From Streptomyces sp. MUM 2J (GTDB lineage: Bacteria; Actinomycetota; Actinomycetes; Streptomycetales; Streptomycetaceae), in contig NZ_JADWYM010000028.1 in assembly GCF_022414535.1 (NCBI RefSeq), positions 24,663-88,662 of the forward strand: a stretch of 64,000 nt of DNA. The letters are read 5' to 3'. The notes under the pieces are model-generated. The model had not been told where the DNA came from and did no database searches. It saw nothing but the letters and a program-made list of their open reading frames with translations. How positions within the stretch are numbered: the first letter of the stretch is position 1; each line of letters opens with the position of its first letter. This document shows positions 56,940 to 64,000 of the stretch, piece by piece. Position numbers and translations under genes: made by a program.

Positions 56940-56983
56940 GAGCGCCGCCCCTCTCCGCCGGGCGGCGGAGAGGGGCGGCGCTC
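56940..56983. terminator. Perfect 20-bp stem hairpin between carbamate kinase and USP genes
   Basis: Bases 56940-56959 are fully complementary to 56964-56983 with a four-base loop GGGC. It is one of the strongest hairpins in the window. It sits 223 bp downstream of the carbamate kinase stop and just upstream of the DosR-like box, so it probably ends read-through from the carbamate kinase gene and insulates the USP promoter. Confidence 0.8.
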
Positions 56984-57206
56984 GGAGACGGGCGGCGGGC
57001 GCCGGCCGGGAGGACGGGCGGCGGGGCCGCAGAGGCGGTTTGGGGCGAGGGCGGCGAAAAGGGGCACGGCAGAGCAGGGGCCGGACGGGACGAGGTGCCG
57101 GCCGGGCGCTGTCCACGGGCCCGGACGGGGGCGTCCGGGCGCTGTTCCACCCCCGGCCCGGGAAACCTGCGCCGCGGGCCGGGGCTCCGATCGGGTCCCG
57201 GGTCCG

Positions 57207-58034
57207 TCAGGCACCGGGCAGTGCGGGCCGGACGAGCGTGCCCGAGAGGCCGTGGACGATCTCGTGGGCGGCGTCGAGGTGGCCGATGGCGGCGAGGCCG
57301 CCGGTGCGTTCGACGAACCGGGCGGCGGCCTCGACCTTGGGGCCCATGGTGTCGGGCGGGTACTGCCCGCGCCGCAGCTCGGCCGGGGTCGCGTCCAGCA
57401 CGGCCCGCTGCCGGCCGGTGCCGCGGTCGGCGTAGAGATTGGGCACGTCGGTGAGCAGCAGCAGGAAGTCGGCCTTGAGGTCCTCGGCGAGCAGGGCGGC
57501 GGCGAGGTCCTTGTCGACGACCGCCGGTACGCTCCGCAGGGCGCCGGTCCGGTCCGTCAGGACGGGCACGCCCCCGTCGCCCGCGCAGACGGTCACGGTG
57601 CCCGAGTCCAGCAGGGCGCGGACGGTGTCCGTCTCCAGGATGCGTTCCGGGCCGGGCGCGGGCACCGCGTGCCGGCCGCCGGGCGCGGCGGGCCGCGTGA
57701 AGGCGGGATCGTCGGCACGGACCAGGGTGTGGGTGAGCACCGCCGCCACGCGGCGGCCCGGCAGCACGTCGTGGAACGCGCAGACGAGCAGGGAGCCGAT
57801 CCGGCCCTGCGCCTGCGCGACGAACGGGTCGACGCGGGCACCGGCGGACAGCCCGTGCCCGGCCGGCCCACCGGGACGGGGCTCGCCACCGTGGGTGATG
57901 ACCAGGTCGTGCTCGTGGGCGAGCGGGGCGATCGCCGTGGCCACTCTGACGACGTTCGCACGCTGGAGCCCGGCGTCGGGCCGCTGCCCGCGACGCAGGA
58001 GGGCATTGTTTCCTAGAGCGATGACGATGCGCAT
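57207..58034 (-). CDS. Carbamate kinase-like protein with altered active-site loops
   Basis: This 275-residue amino-acid-kinase-fold protein resembles carbamate kinase (ArcC): RIVIALGNNALLRRG, EHDLVITHGG, FVAQAQGRIGSLL, VCAGDGGVPVL, VVDKDLAAALLA and TMGPKVEAAARF. Carbamate kinase makes ATP from carbamoyl phosphate in arginine fermentation. It is about 35 residues shorter than usual. The first glycine loop reads GNN instead of GGN, and the second reads HGGEPRPGG where HGNGPQVG is usual. Activity may be altered. No arginine deiminase genes are adjacent. ATG 58034 has GAAGGA upstream. Confidence 0.8.
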   Translation of the reverse strand: MRIVIALGNNALLRRGQRPDAGLQRANVVRVATAIAPLAHEHDLVITHGGEPRPGGPAGHGLSAGARVDPFVAQAQGRIGSLLVCAFHDVLPGRRVAAVLTHTLVRADDPAFTRPAAPGGRHAVPAPGPERILETDTVRALLDSGTVTVCAGDGGVPVLTDRTGALRSVPAVVDKDLAAALLAEDLKADFLLLLTDVPNLYADRGTGRQRAVLDATPAELRRGQYPPDTMGPKVEAAARFVERTGGLAAIGHLDAAHEIVHGLSGTLVRPALPGA

Positions 58035-58163
58035 GGCCGGGTCCTTCACGCATGGGGTCCGGGGCGGGCGTCTGCGCCCCCGCACTCCCATCGAACAACC
58101 GCGGTGCGGCACGCACAGGGTGCCCATGGGCCGCCGCGGCAGCGCCGGTCGGCCTGTTCGAGG

Positions 58164-58177
58164 GGGCCTAGTGGCCC
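58164..58177. promoter_or_regulatory. DosR-like palindrome between carbamate kinase and cNMP-binding genes
   Basis: GGGCCT-AG-TGGCCC follows the 6-2-6 pattern, with GGCC and GGCC arms flanked by G and C runs. It is 68 bp before the cNMP-binding gene and 129 bp before the divergent carbamate kinase gene, so it could serve both. Confidence 0.5.
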
Positions 58178-58245
58178 CTGGCCCGTGGGCGGGCGCCCGC
58201 CCACCCTGGAGGTGATCGGTCCGCACCTGCTGTTGGAGGCGCGTC

Positions 58246-58710
58246 ATGAACGCACCCGTCACCACGAGCATGCCGCGGGCGCTGCCCGCCGAACACCGGC
58301 AGCGGCTGATGGCGCTGGCCCACGAGGTGTCCTTCCCCCAGGGCACGCGCCTGTTCGACGAGGGCGCCAAGGCTGAGCGGTTCTGGGTCATCCGTACCGG
58401 CACGGTCGACCTGGACATGCGGGTGCCCGGTCGCCGGCCCGCCGTGATCGACTCCCTCGGCCACAACGAACTCGTGGGCTGGTCCTGGTTGTTCGCCCCG
58501 CACATCTGGCACCTGGGTGCGGAGGCGGCGACCCCTCTGAGGGCCTACGAGTTCGACGCCGCCGAGGTGCGAGCCCTGTGCAAGGAAGATCCCGAGTTCG
58601 GTCTGAACGTCACCCAGTGGGTGGGCGATGTCCTGGCCGAGCGACTGCGCGCGGCCCGCACCCGCCTGCTGGACCTCTACGCGCCCTACGGCAGCGGGGG
58701 CATGCGCTGA
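58246..58710 (+). CDS. Cyclic-nucleotide-binding-domain protein without DNA-binding domain
   Basis: The 154-residue protein is one Crp-type effector domain: FPQGTRLFDEGAKAERFWVI, RTGTVDLDMRVPGRRPAVID, LGHNELVGWSWLF and a C-helix ending LLDLYAPYG. The phosphate-binding cassette is replaced by NELVGWSWLF, so the cyclic nucleotide may not be bound in the usual way. There is no helix-turn-helix, so it is not a transcription factor by itself. ATG 58246 has GGAGG 7 nt upstream. A DosR-like box lies upstream and a strong hairpin follows. Confidence 0.85.
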   Translation: MNAPVTTSMPRALPAEHRQRLMALAHEVSFPQGTRLFDEGAKAERFWVIRTGTVDLDMRVPGRRPAVIDSLGHNELVGWSWLFAPHIWHLGAEAATPLRAYEFDAAEVRALCKEDPEFGLNVTQWVGDVLAERLRAARTRLLDLYAPYGSGGMR

Positions 58711-58766
58711 CCCACAGGGTGCCCGTGGTCGCACGGCCCGCCGCTCCGGTGCCCGTACGGCCCACA

Positions 58767-58817
58767 GGCGGCCTCCTTCCTCGTGCCGGCCGACCGGCAT
58801 GCGGGAAGGAGGCCGCC
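58767..58817 (+). terminator. Nested hairpin terminator after cNMP-binding gene
   Basis: GGCGGCCTCCTTCC (58767-58780) pairs perfectly with 58804-58817. An inner TGCCGG/CCGGCA stem (58784-58799) closes the loop. It lies 57 bp past the stop. The rest of the 464-bp gap up to 59174 has no credible gene; a half-match to the DosR-like box (TGCCCG-TA-CGGCCC) is at 58750. Confidence 0.8.
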
Positions 58818-59174
58818 GGCATGCCGTTGGCGAGGCCGTCCCCCGCGCACCTGCGAGCGCACCCGGCCACCCGGCCACCCGGGCCCCGTGTGGCCGCGGT
58901 CGGGCCGGCCCACGAGGTGGTCCGGTCCCGGCGCAGGAGGCCCGTACCGGGGCGCAGGTGGACGGGTCGATGAGGGGTACGGCCCGTGCGGTCGTGCAGC
59001 AGGAGGAAGCGTCGGGCCGACGCCGGCGCGGGACTCTCTCACGATGGTCTCCTTCTGCGTCGCGGGGCCGTCCCGGTACCGGACGACCGGACGCGCCGTC
59101 GCGTGGGCTCCTGCGACGACTCGCTCGCCGCACCGCTCGCGGGTCAGCGGCCCGCGAGCGGAGGCGTGGGTGCT

Positions 59175-59981
59175 TCAGCGGGCCGTCGTCGGGACGAGAG
59201 CGACGGGGCAGTGGGCGTGACGCAGGGCCGACCAGCCGGCTGTGGCGTGCGGGACGGCGCCGAGCACACTGGTCCGGGGCCGGGCCGGGACGACGACGAG
59301 CTGGGCGCCGGCGCTCACCTCGGCCAGGGTCCTCCCCGTGCCGCCGCGCACCCGTCGCGGGCGGACCGCGACGTCCGGGTAGGCGGTGCGCAGGTCAGGT
59401 GCCATCGCCCGGCCGCTGTGGGGGTGGCCTCCGCGCGGGGTCAGCACGACGAGTTCGGTGCCGCGCCCGGCGGCCTCGGCGAAGGCGAACTCGGCCGCCG
59501 CGCGGTCCGCCGGCGCACCGCCGTCTACCAGGACGACCGGGCCGCCGCGGGCGGGGCGCCCGCGCACCACCAGCACCGGGCCGCGACCGCGGGCGCCGAG
59601 CAGGCGGCCCACGGAAGGCCGCGGCAGTCCCCGGTGCCGGGACGGGCCGCTGCCGACCACGGTGAGCGCGGCGTCCCGTCCGGCGCATTCCAGTACGGCC
59701 GCGGGTTCTCCCACCAGCACGTCCCGGCTGATCGTCAGCCCGGGCACCTCGCGGCGGGCCCGGCCCTCGGCGGCGCGCAGCACGCTGTTCATGCGGGCGC
59801 GTCCCGCGGCCCCGTCCGGGTCCCAGGGCGCGGCGCCGGGAGGTGTGCCGCCCGCACCGCGGCCGATGGCGTGGGTGAGTCGCAGGCCCACCCCCCGCCG
59901 CTCCGCCTCCCGGGCCGCTACCTCCACCGCGGCCAGGCTCGACGGTGATCCGTCCACTCCCACCACGACCGGACCCAGCAT
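59175..59981 (-). CDS. Universal stress protein, divergent tandem type
   Basis: The 268-residue protein begins LGPVVVGVDGSPSSLAAVEV, a typical Usp start. The first ATP signature is altered (VGSGPSRHRGLPRPSVGRLL). The second half (GPVVLVDGGAPADRAAAEFA to HCPVALVPTT) is degenerate. It is the most divergent of the five Usp proteins together with that at 49645. ATG 59981 has a strong GGAGGGGAGG ribosome binding site. A paired DosR-like site lies 150 bp upstream. Confidence 0.87.
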   Translation of the reverse strand: MLGPVVVGVDGSPSSLAAVEVAAREAERRGVGLRLTHAIGRGAGGTPPGAAPWDPDGAAGRARMNSVLRAAEGRARREVPGLTISRDVLVGEPAAVLECAGRDAALTVVGSGPSRHRGLPRPSVGRLLGARGRGPVLVVRGRPARGGPVVLVDGGAPADRAAAEFAFAEAAGRGTELVVLTPRGGHPHSGRAMAPDLRTAYPDVAVRPRRVRGGTGRTLAEVSAGAQLVVVPARPRTSVLGAVPHATAGWSALRHAHCPVALVPTTAR

Positions 59982-60132
59982 GGCGTGCCTCCCCTCCTCG
60001 GACCCTTGACCGGACACCGCCGGCCGCAGCGGCCGACCGCGCACGGCCACCGGCGCGGACGGCCACGGGGCGGTCGGTGAACGGCGGCCCCGTGCGTGCC
60101 CAGGGTCCCGTGCGACGCACCGCGGCAGCACG

Positions 60133-60166
60133 GGGCCGTACGGCCCCGGCGCAACCCGTACGGCCC
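60133..60166. promoter_or_regulatory. Paired DosR-like sites, 20 bp apart
   Basis: GGGCCG-TA-CGGCCC (60133-60146) is a perfect palindrome. A second site AACCCG-TA-CGGCCC (60153-60166) keeps one full arm. Their centres are exactly 20 bp apart, two helical turns, as expected for cooperative dimers. They lie 40 bp downstream of the nitroreductase stop and 152 bp upstream of the USP start. Confidence 0.6.
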
Positions 60167-60205
60167 TGTCCTGCCCAGGGGTGACCGTCGGCCCGGCCGC
60201 CCCCC

Positions 60206-61195
60206 TCAGCCCATGTCCAGGACGTCCTCGACCGGTCGCCGTGGAGTGACCGCCCCCGGTGCGCCGTAGCCGAGGCGGAGGACCATCTGGACGAAGCCGA
60301 GGGAGGACTCCGGGTCCCGGGCCAGCTCCCGCAGGTCGGGGCGCTCCAGGGAGTGCGAGGTCAGGGCGGTGGCCAGCCCGGCGAGGGTCGCCCGGAGCAG
60401 CACGCGCTCCAGGGCCTGCCCGGCGCGCAGCCAGTCGGCCGACCGGTCGTTCTCCGTGCCCAGCAGGACCAGGTTCGGCACGGTCTCGAAGACCGCCGCC
60501 GCGCGGCCCGGGACCGTCTCGCGGCCGGCGAAGTCGCGCACCGGGGCGCGACCGCCGCGCTTGCGCGGTCCGAAGGCGTACTCCGGGATCCCGTCGAGGG
60601 CGGCGCCGCCGTCCCGTTCGCCCACGCGGACCCACCGGCGGACGTCCGCAAGACGCTCGGGTTCCAGGCTGTCGCGGTCCTCGGCGTCCCGGACGTGGTC
60701 GAGCAGCGCCTCGGTGTGCCACGGCCCGGGGAAGACGAGTTGGGCGCCCTCCTGACGGGCGGCCTCGCCCAGCGCCTCCTGGACGTCGGGCGGGACGGGC
60801 CTCTCCTCGAAGGGGTGGCGGCTGGTGTGGCGGCGGGAGATCGCCGGGTACAGCCGGGCCAGTTCGTCGTCCGGCCGGCCGGTTCCGGAGAGGCCGACGG
60901 TGGCGAGCAGCCAGGGGTCGGCCGGGTCGGGCAGCAGGCGGACGTCCGTGGGCCGGCCCGCGTCCGCGGCGGCGACGCGCAGGTTGAACAGAGCCGCTCC
61001 GCAGCCGAGGTGCAGGGCTCGGTGACCGGGGTCCAGGCGCGGCATGGTCCGCTCGGGGTCGGCCCTCAGGTCCAGGGCGCCGGTGCCGGAGTGCCAGCGG
61101 AACCGCCAGGGCTGGGCATTGTGCAGGGACGGCGCGGCCGTGGCGGCGCGCACCAGCGACGTCACCGCCTCGCGGTCGAGTGCTGGGGCCGGCAT
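60206..61195 (-). CDS. Acg-family FMN-binding nitroreductase
   Basis: The 329-residue protein is of the Acg/Rv3131 type: AATAAPSLHNAQPWRFRW at the N-terminus (FMN-binding pattern), RLDPGHRALHLGCGAALFNL, YPAISRRHTSRHPFEERPVP and a C-terminal ALERVLLRATLAGLATALTS. In Mycobacterium tuberculosis several such proteins belong to the DosR regulon; their enzymatic role is unclear because they keep flavin binding but lack a known substrate. ATG 61195 has GAGGAGGTG 6 nt upstream. It sits between a USP gene and the GH65 gene. Confidence 0.9.
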   Translation of the reverse strand: MPAPALDREAVTSLVRAATAAPSLHNAQPWRFRWHSGTGALDLRADPERTMPRLDPGHRALHLGCGAALFNLRVAAADAGRPTDVRLLPDPADPWLLATVGLSGTGRPDDELARLYPAISRRHTSRHPFEERPVPPDVQEALGEAARQEGAQLVFPGPWHTEALLDHVRDAEDRDSLEPERLADVRRWVRVGERDGGAALDGIPEYAFGPRKRGGRAPVRDFAGRETVPGRAAAVFETVPNLVLLGTENDRSADWLRAGQALERVLLRATLAGLATALTSHSLERPDLRELARDPESSLGFVQMVLRLGYGAPGAVTPRRPVEDVLDMG

Positions 61196-61251
61196 GACGG
61201 CACCTCCTCGGGGTGGGGGCGGTACGTGGCGGTCGGTGCGGGACGGAGCGA

Positions 61252-61414
61252 CCGTCCGCGCACGGCGGACGGCGCCGGTGTTCCCGACCCGCGTACCGCC
61301 TGCGTGCGCGCGGTACGCGTCCGAGGACTCCGGCTGCCCGTACCGCTCAGCCTGCCCCCGCAGCACGACGCCGGGTAGGGCCGGCGGGTCCTGGCGGCGG
61401 GGTCCGTCCGGCCC
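61252..61414. promoter_or_regulatory. Intergenic hairpins and weak DosR-like site upstream of nitroreductase
   Basis: In the gap between the GH65 stop and the nitroreductase start there are two perfect inverted repeats: an 8-bp stem (61252-61259 with 61265-61272) and a 10-bp stem (61290-61299 with 61310-61319). GGTCCG-TC-CGGCCC at 61401-61414 matches the 6-2-6 box with one mismatch. The first two may end GH65 transcription. Confidence 0.45.
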
Positions 61415-61448
61415 CAACCCGGGTGGTGGCGGGGGGTGGGTCGGCCCG

Positions 61449-63833
61449 TCAGTCGGGGAGGAGCAGCCTGCCGGTCTCGCCCGGTTCCAGGGACACCGCG
61501 CGGTCGGGCAGGCGCACGTCGATCGGGGACGCGTCGGAGGACGGCACGGCGATCTCCAGCAGACCCCGCTCCAGACGCAAGCGGACGCCCCAGTGCCCCT
61601 GGTAGCGCAGGGAGAAGCCGTACGACGACAGTTCGGGCAGCGGCACGGGGTCCAGCCAGAGGGCGCCCTCGCGGGTCTCCAGGCCGGGCAGGCCGCGCTG
61701 CACGAGGTCGAGCGTGCCGGCCATGGCACCGAGGTGGATGCCCTCGGCGGTGGTGCCGCCCTGGATGTCGGCGATGTCGCCCTGGAGCGCCTCCTGGCAG
61801 AACTTCCACGCCTCGGCCCGCCGGGCCCGGGCGAGCACCCAGCCGTGGACGAGACCGCTGAGGGTGGAGCCGTGGCTGGTGCGGTGGAGGTAGTAGTCGA
61901 CGGTGCGCTGCCAGGTGGCGTCGTCCAGGCGCAGCCCCAGTCGGCGGAAGACGCCTTGGAGCTCCGCCGGGGAGAAGAGGTAGCCCAGCATGAGCACGTC
62001 GGCCTGTTTGGACGCCTGGTACCGGTTGACCGTGTCGCCCTCGGCCTCCAGGATCCGGTCCAGACGGCGGATGTCTCCGTACCGCTCGCGGTAGCCGTCC
62101 CAGTCCAGCTCGGCGAGGTCGCCGTACCCGGCGAACTGGCTGATGACGCCCTCGTGGAAGGGCACGTGCAGGGTGCGGGAGACGTCCTCCCACTGCTCGC
62201 GCTCGCCGCCGTCCAGCCCGATGCGCTCGACGAGTTCGCGGCGGCGGGGTTCGGGCAGGATGTCCAGCAGTTCCAGGGCGCGGGTGAGCACCCAGGCGGC
62301 GGTGACGTTGGTGTAGGCGTTGTCGTCGAGGCCGGGTGCGGTGGCGCCGGGATAGGCCTCGTGGTACTCGTCGGGGCCGACGACGCCCTTGATGCGGTGC
62401 CGGCCGAGCTGTTCGTCCCAGACGGCCGAGTCGGCCCAGAAGCGGGCGATCTGGAGCAGCATCTCGGCGCCCTTGGTGTGCAGGAACTCCGCGTCGTCGG
62501 AGGCCTGGCAGTACTGCCACACGTTGTACGCGATGGCGGAGCCGACGTGGTGCTGGAGCCGGGAGTGGTCGGCCAGCCAGCGTCCCGAGCGCGGGTTCAG
62601 GTGCAGCTGCTGGGTCTCCTCGCGGCCGTCGCTGCCGCTCTGCCAGGGGTACAGGGCGCCCCGGCGGCCGGCGTCGCGGGCGGTGGTGCAGGCCTGCTCC
62701 AGGCGCCGGTGACGGTAGTACAGCAGGGCACGGGAGACCTCGGGGAAGTGCAGGTTGAGGTAGGGCAGCACGAACAGCTCGTCCCAGAAGACATGTCCGC
62801 GGTAGGCCTCGCCGTGCAGGCCACGGGCGGGCACGCCGACGTCGAGGTCGGCGGTGTGCGGGGAGAGGGTCTGCAGCACGTGGAAGAGGTGCAGCCGCAG
62901 GATGCGGCCGGACTCTCCGGGCACGTCGAGGTCGGCGCGCCGCCACAACTGGTCCCAGGCCGTCAGGTGCGCCTCCAGCAGGTCGTCGTAGCCGGGGGCG
63001 CGCCGGACGCGGGCCACGGCCGCGTACAGGGGGTCGCTGATCGCCGGATCGCGCGAGGTGTGCAGGGCGACCGTCTTGTCGACGACGGCGGTTCGGCCCG
63101 GCGTCAGCTCCAGCCGGACGAGCTGGACCGCGCGCGGGTCCTCGTGCCGGACCTCGATCGGCACGTCGGCGGTGAGTCGGGAGGCCATGCCGATGCGGAT
63201 GTCGGAGGTGCGGGTGCGGCAGCGCAGCCAGACGACGTCGGGCGCGGCGTCGCCGGTGTGCCCGTGGGTGAGATGGCGGCCGTCCAGGTCGCGGTAGCGG
63301 GACACGCCCGCGTTGCTGACGCCGCCCTCCAGGGCCGCCTCCACCTCCAGGGTGCCGGACCAGCCCTCGGGGGTGAACTCGGTTCGCATGACGGCGAGAT
63401 GGGGGTCGGCCATGTGTGCCACGCGCTGCTGGTGCACGATCAGGGTGCGGCCCTGGCCGAGGTCGAACCGGGTGCGTCGGTCCAGCAGCCCGGAGCACAG
63501 GACGAGCCGGACGTGGTGGTCGAGCACGGGGGTGGTGTCGGGGCTCAGCCAGGCGCCCCCGGCCGGCCGGAAGCGCAGTGGCAGCCAGTTGGGGACGTTG
63601 ACCATGTCCTCGTTCTCGACCTGCCGGCCGGCCACCGGCGAGGTCAGCCGGTTGTAGCAGCCGGCGACGTAGGTACCCGGGTAGTGGACGTCGTCCGCGG
63701 CGCACTCCGGCAGCGCTCCCCTGGTGGCGAAATAGCCGTTGCCCAGCGCGCACAGCGACTCGCGCAGCCGTTCGTCGGCGGGCACGTATCCTTCGTACGT
63801 CCAGCTCCAGCCCGTCACCTCGACGCTCCTCAC
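61449..63833 (-). CDS. Glycoside hydrolase family 65 protein (kojibiose/trehalose phosphorylase-like)
   Basis: The 794-residue protein has the GH65 layout: N-terminal beta-sandwich, helical linker, (alpha/alpha)6 barrel and C-terminal beta-sheet. Marks are CALGNGYFATRG at the N-terminus, FWDELFVLPYL (349-359), the general acid Glu489 in VVGPDEYHE, DDNAYTNVTAAW, and HRTSHGSTLSGLVHGWV, whose His-Ser-Thr bind phosphate in phosphorylases. It should split an alpha-linked glucose disaccharide such as trehalose or kojibiose with phosphate. GTG 63833 is used; GTG 63818 is also possible. It starts 4 bp after the upstream stop, so a partner such as a phosphoglucomutase may be encoded outside the window. 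Confidence 0.9.
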   Translation of the reverse strand: MRSVEVTGWSWTYEGYVPADERLRESLCALGNGYFATRGALPECAADDVHYPGTYVAGCYNRLTSPVAGRQVENEDMVNVPNWLPLRFRPAGGAWLSPDTTPVLDHHVRLVLCSGLLDRRTRFDLGQGRTLIVHQQRVAHMADPHLAVMRTEFTPEGWSGTLEVEAALEGGVSNAGVSRYRDLDGRHLTHGHTGDAAPDVVWLRCRTRTSDIRIGMASRLTADVPIEVRHEDPRAVQLVRLELTPGRTAVVDKTVALHTSRDPAISDPLYAAVARVRRAPGYDDLLEAHLTAWDQLWRRADLDVPGESGRILRLHLFHVLQTLSPHTADLDVGVPARGLHGEAYRGHVFWDELFVLPYLNLHFPEVSRALLYYRHRRLEQACTTARDAGRRGALYPWQSGSDGREETQQLHLNPRSGRWLADHSRLQHHVGSAIAYNVWQYCQASDDAEFLHTKGAEMLLQIARFWADSAVWDEQLGRHRIKGVVGPDEYHEAYPGATAPGLDDNAYTNVTAAWVLTRALELLDILPEPRRRELVERIGLDGGEREQWEDVSRTLHVPFHEGVISQFAGYGDLAELDWDGYRERYGDIRRLDRILEAEGDTVNRYQASKQADVLMLGYLFSPAELQGVFRRLGLRLDDATWQRTVDYYLHRTSHGSTLSGLVHGWVLARARRAEAWKFCQEALQGDIADIQGGTTAEGIHLGAMAGTLDLVQRGLPGLETREGALWLDPVPLPELSSYGFSLRYQGHWGVRLRLERGLLEIAVPSSDASPIDVRLPDRAVSLEPGETGRLLLPD

Positions 63834-63837
63834 GTCA

Positions 63838-64000
63838 GCGGTCCTCGGTCTCCTGCTCGCCGCCTCGCGGCGGTGGGGCGCCGGCGTCGGCGGTCCTGCC
63901 GCCCCCGAGCCCCCCGCCCGGCCGGTTCCAGGGCTCCGAGGGGGGCCTCCGGGTCCTCAGCGCACAACGGGCCCGCGGTGCCGGGCGGCCGGGCGCGCCG
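63838..64000 (-). CDS. C-terminal end of an upstream gene, 5' part outside window
   Basis: On the minus strand a frame without stops enters from the right edge and ends at TGA 63838-63840, four bases before the GH65 start. It reads as a Pro/Gly/Arg-rich tail ending in GGEQETEDR. Nearly all third codon positions are G or C, which supports coding. The protein cannot be identified from this tail. The stop-start spacing suggests translational coupling with GH65. Confidence 0.5.

Overview
The window is from an actinomycete, almost certainly a Streptomyces chromosome. The DNA is very GC-rich, codons end in G or C almost throughout, and rare TTA codons fall in a few regulatory-type genes. Families typical of the genus are present: NsdB, DUF397, DUF6479, PAS-SpoIIE phosphatases and tandem universal stress proteins. 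No tRNA, rRNA, insertion sequence or CRISPR array was seen. All functions are inferred by reading the sequence; no searches were run.

Region 1 (1-10.2 kb, minus strand) is the end of a lipid-primed polyketide cluster. A fatty acyl-AMP ligase lies directly upstream of a modular PKS that begins with an ACP and runs off the left edge (ACP-KS-AT-DH-KR-ACP-KS-AT...).

Region 2 (10.2-24.3 kb) is mixed chromosomal and regulatory content: a baeRF3-type protein, an inositol-dehydrogenase-like oxidoreductase, a PAS-SpoIIE phosphatase, NsdB, an APH-fold kinase, a secreted amidase, DUF397, an internally deleted alpha/beta hydrolase, PaaK and an acyl-CoA synthetase.

Region 3 (24.6-37.4 kb) is the most unusual part and looks like a composite conflict or stress-signalling island. 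It holds a macro-domain protein, a kinase/PP2C/vWA operon resembling a TerY-P triad, a RES-domain toxin with an Xre/MbcA-type partner, a divergent 1754-residue CHAT protease, and a membrane-anchored coiled-coil protein. RES enzymes consume NAD+, and macro domains bind or process ADP-ribose derivatives, so the two could work on the same metabolite.

Region 4 (37.8-42.3 kb) has a phytoene-dehydrogenase-like FAD enzyme, a Ser/Thr kinase with TPR repeats, and a frameshifted DUF2236 remnant.

Region 5 (42.3-64 kb) looks like a dormancy or low-oxygen gene set. It has five tandem-domain universal stress proteins, a CBS-BON protein, a flavodoxin-like protein, PPK2, a zinc alcohol dehydrogenase, a carbamate-kinase-like protein, a cNMP-binding protein, an Acg-type nitroreductase and a GH65 enzyme, with a K+/H+ antiporter pair at the edge. 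Several promoters carry a 14-bp palindrome close to GGGCCG-NN-CGGCCC. It has the 6-2-6 geometry of DosR/DevR boxes, so one response regulator outside the window may control them.
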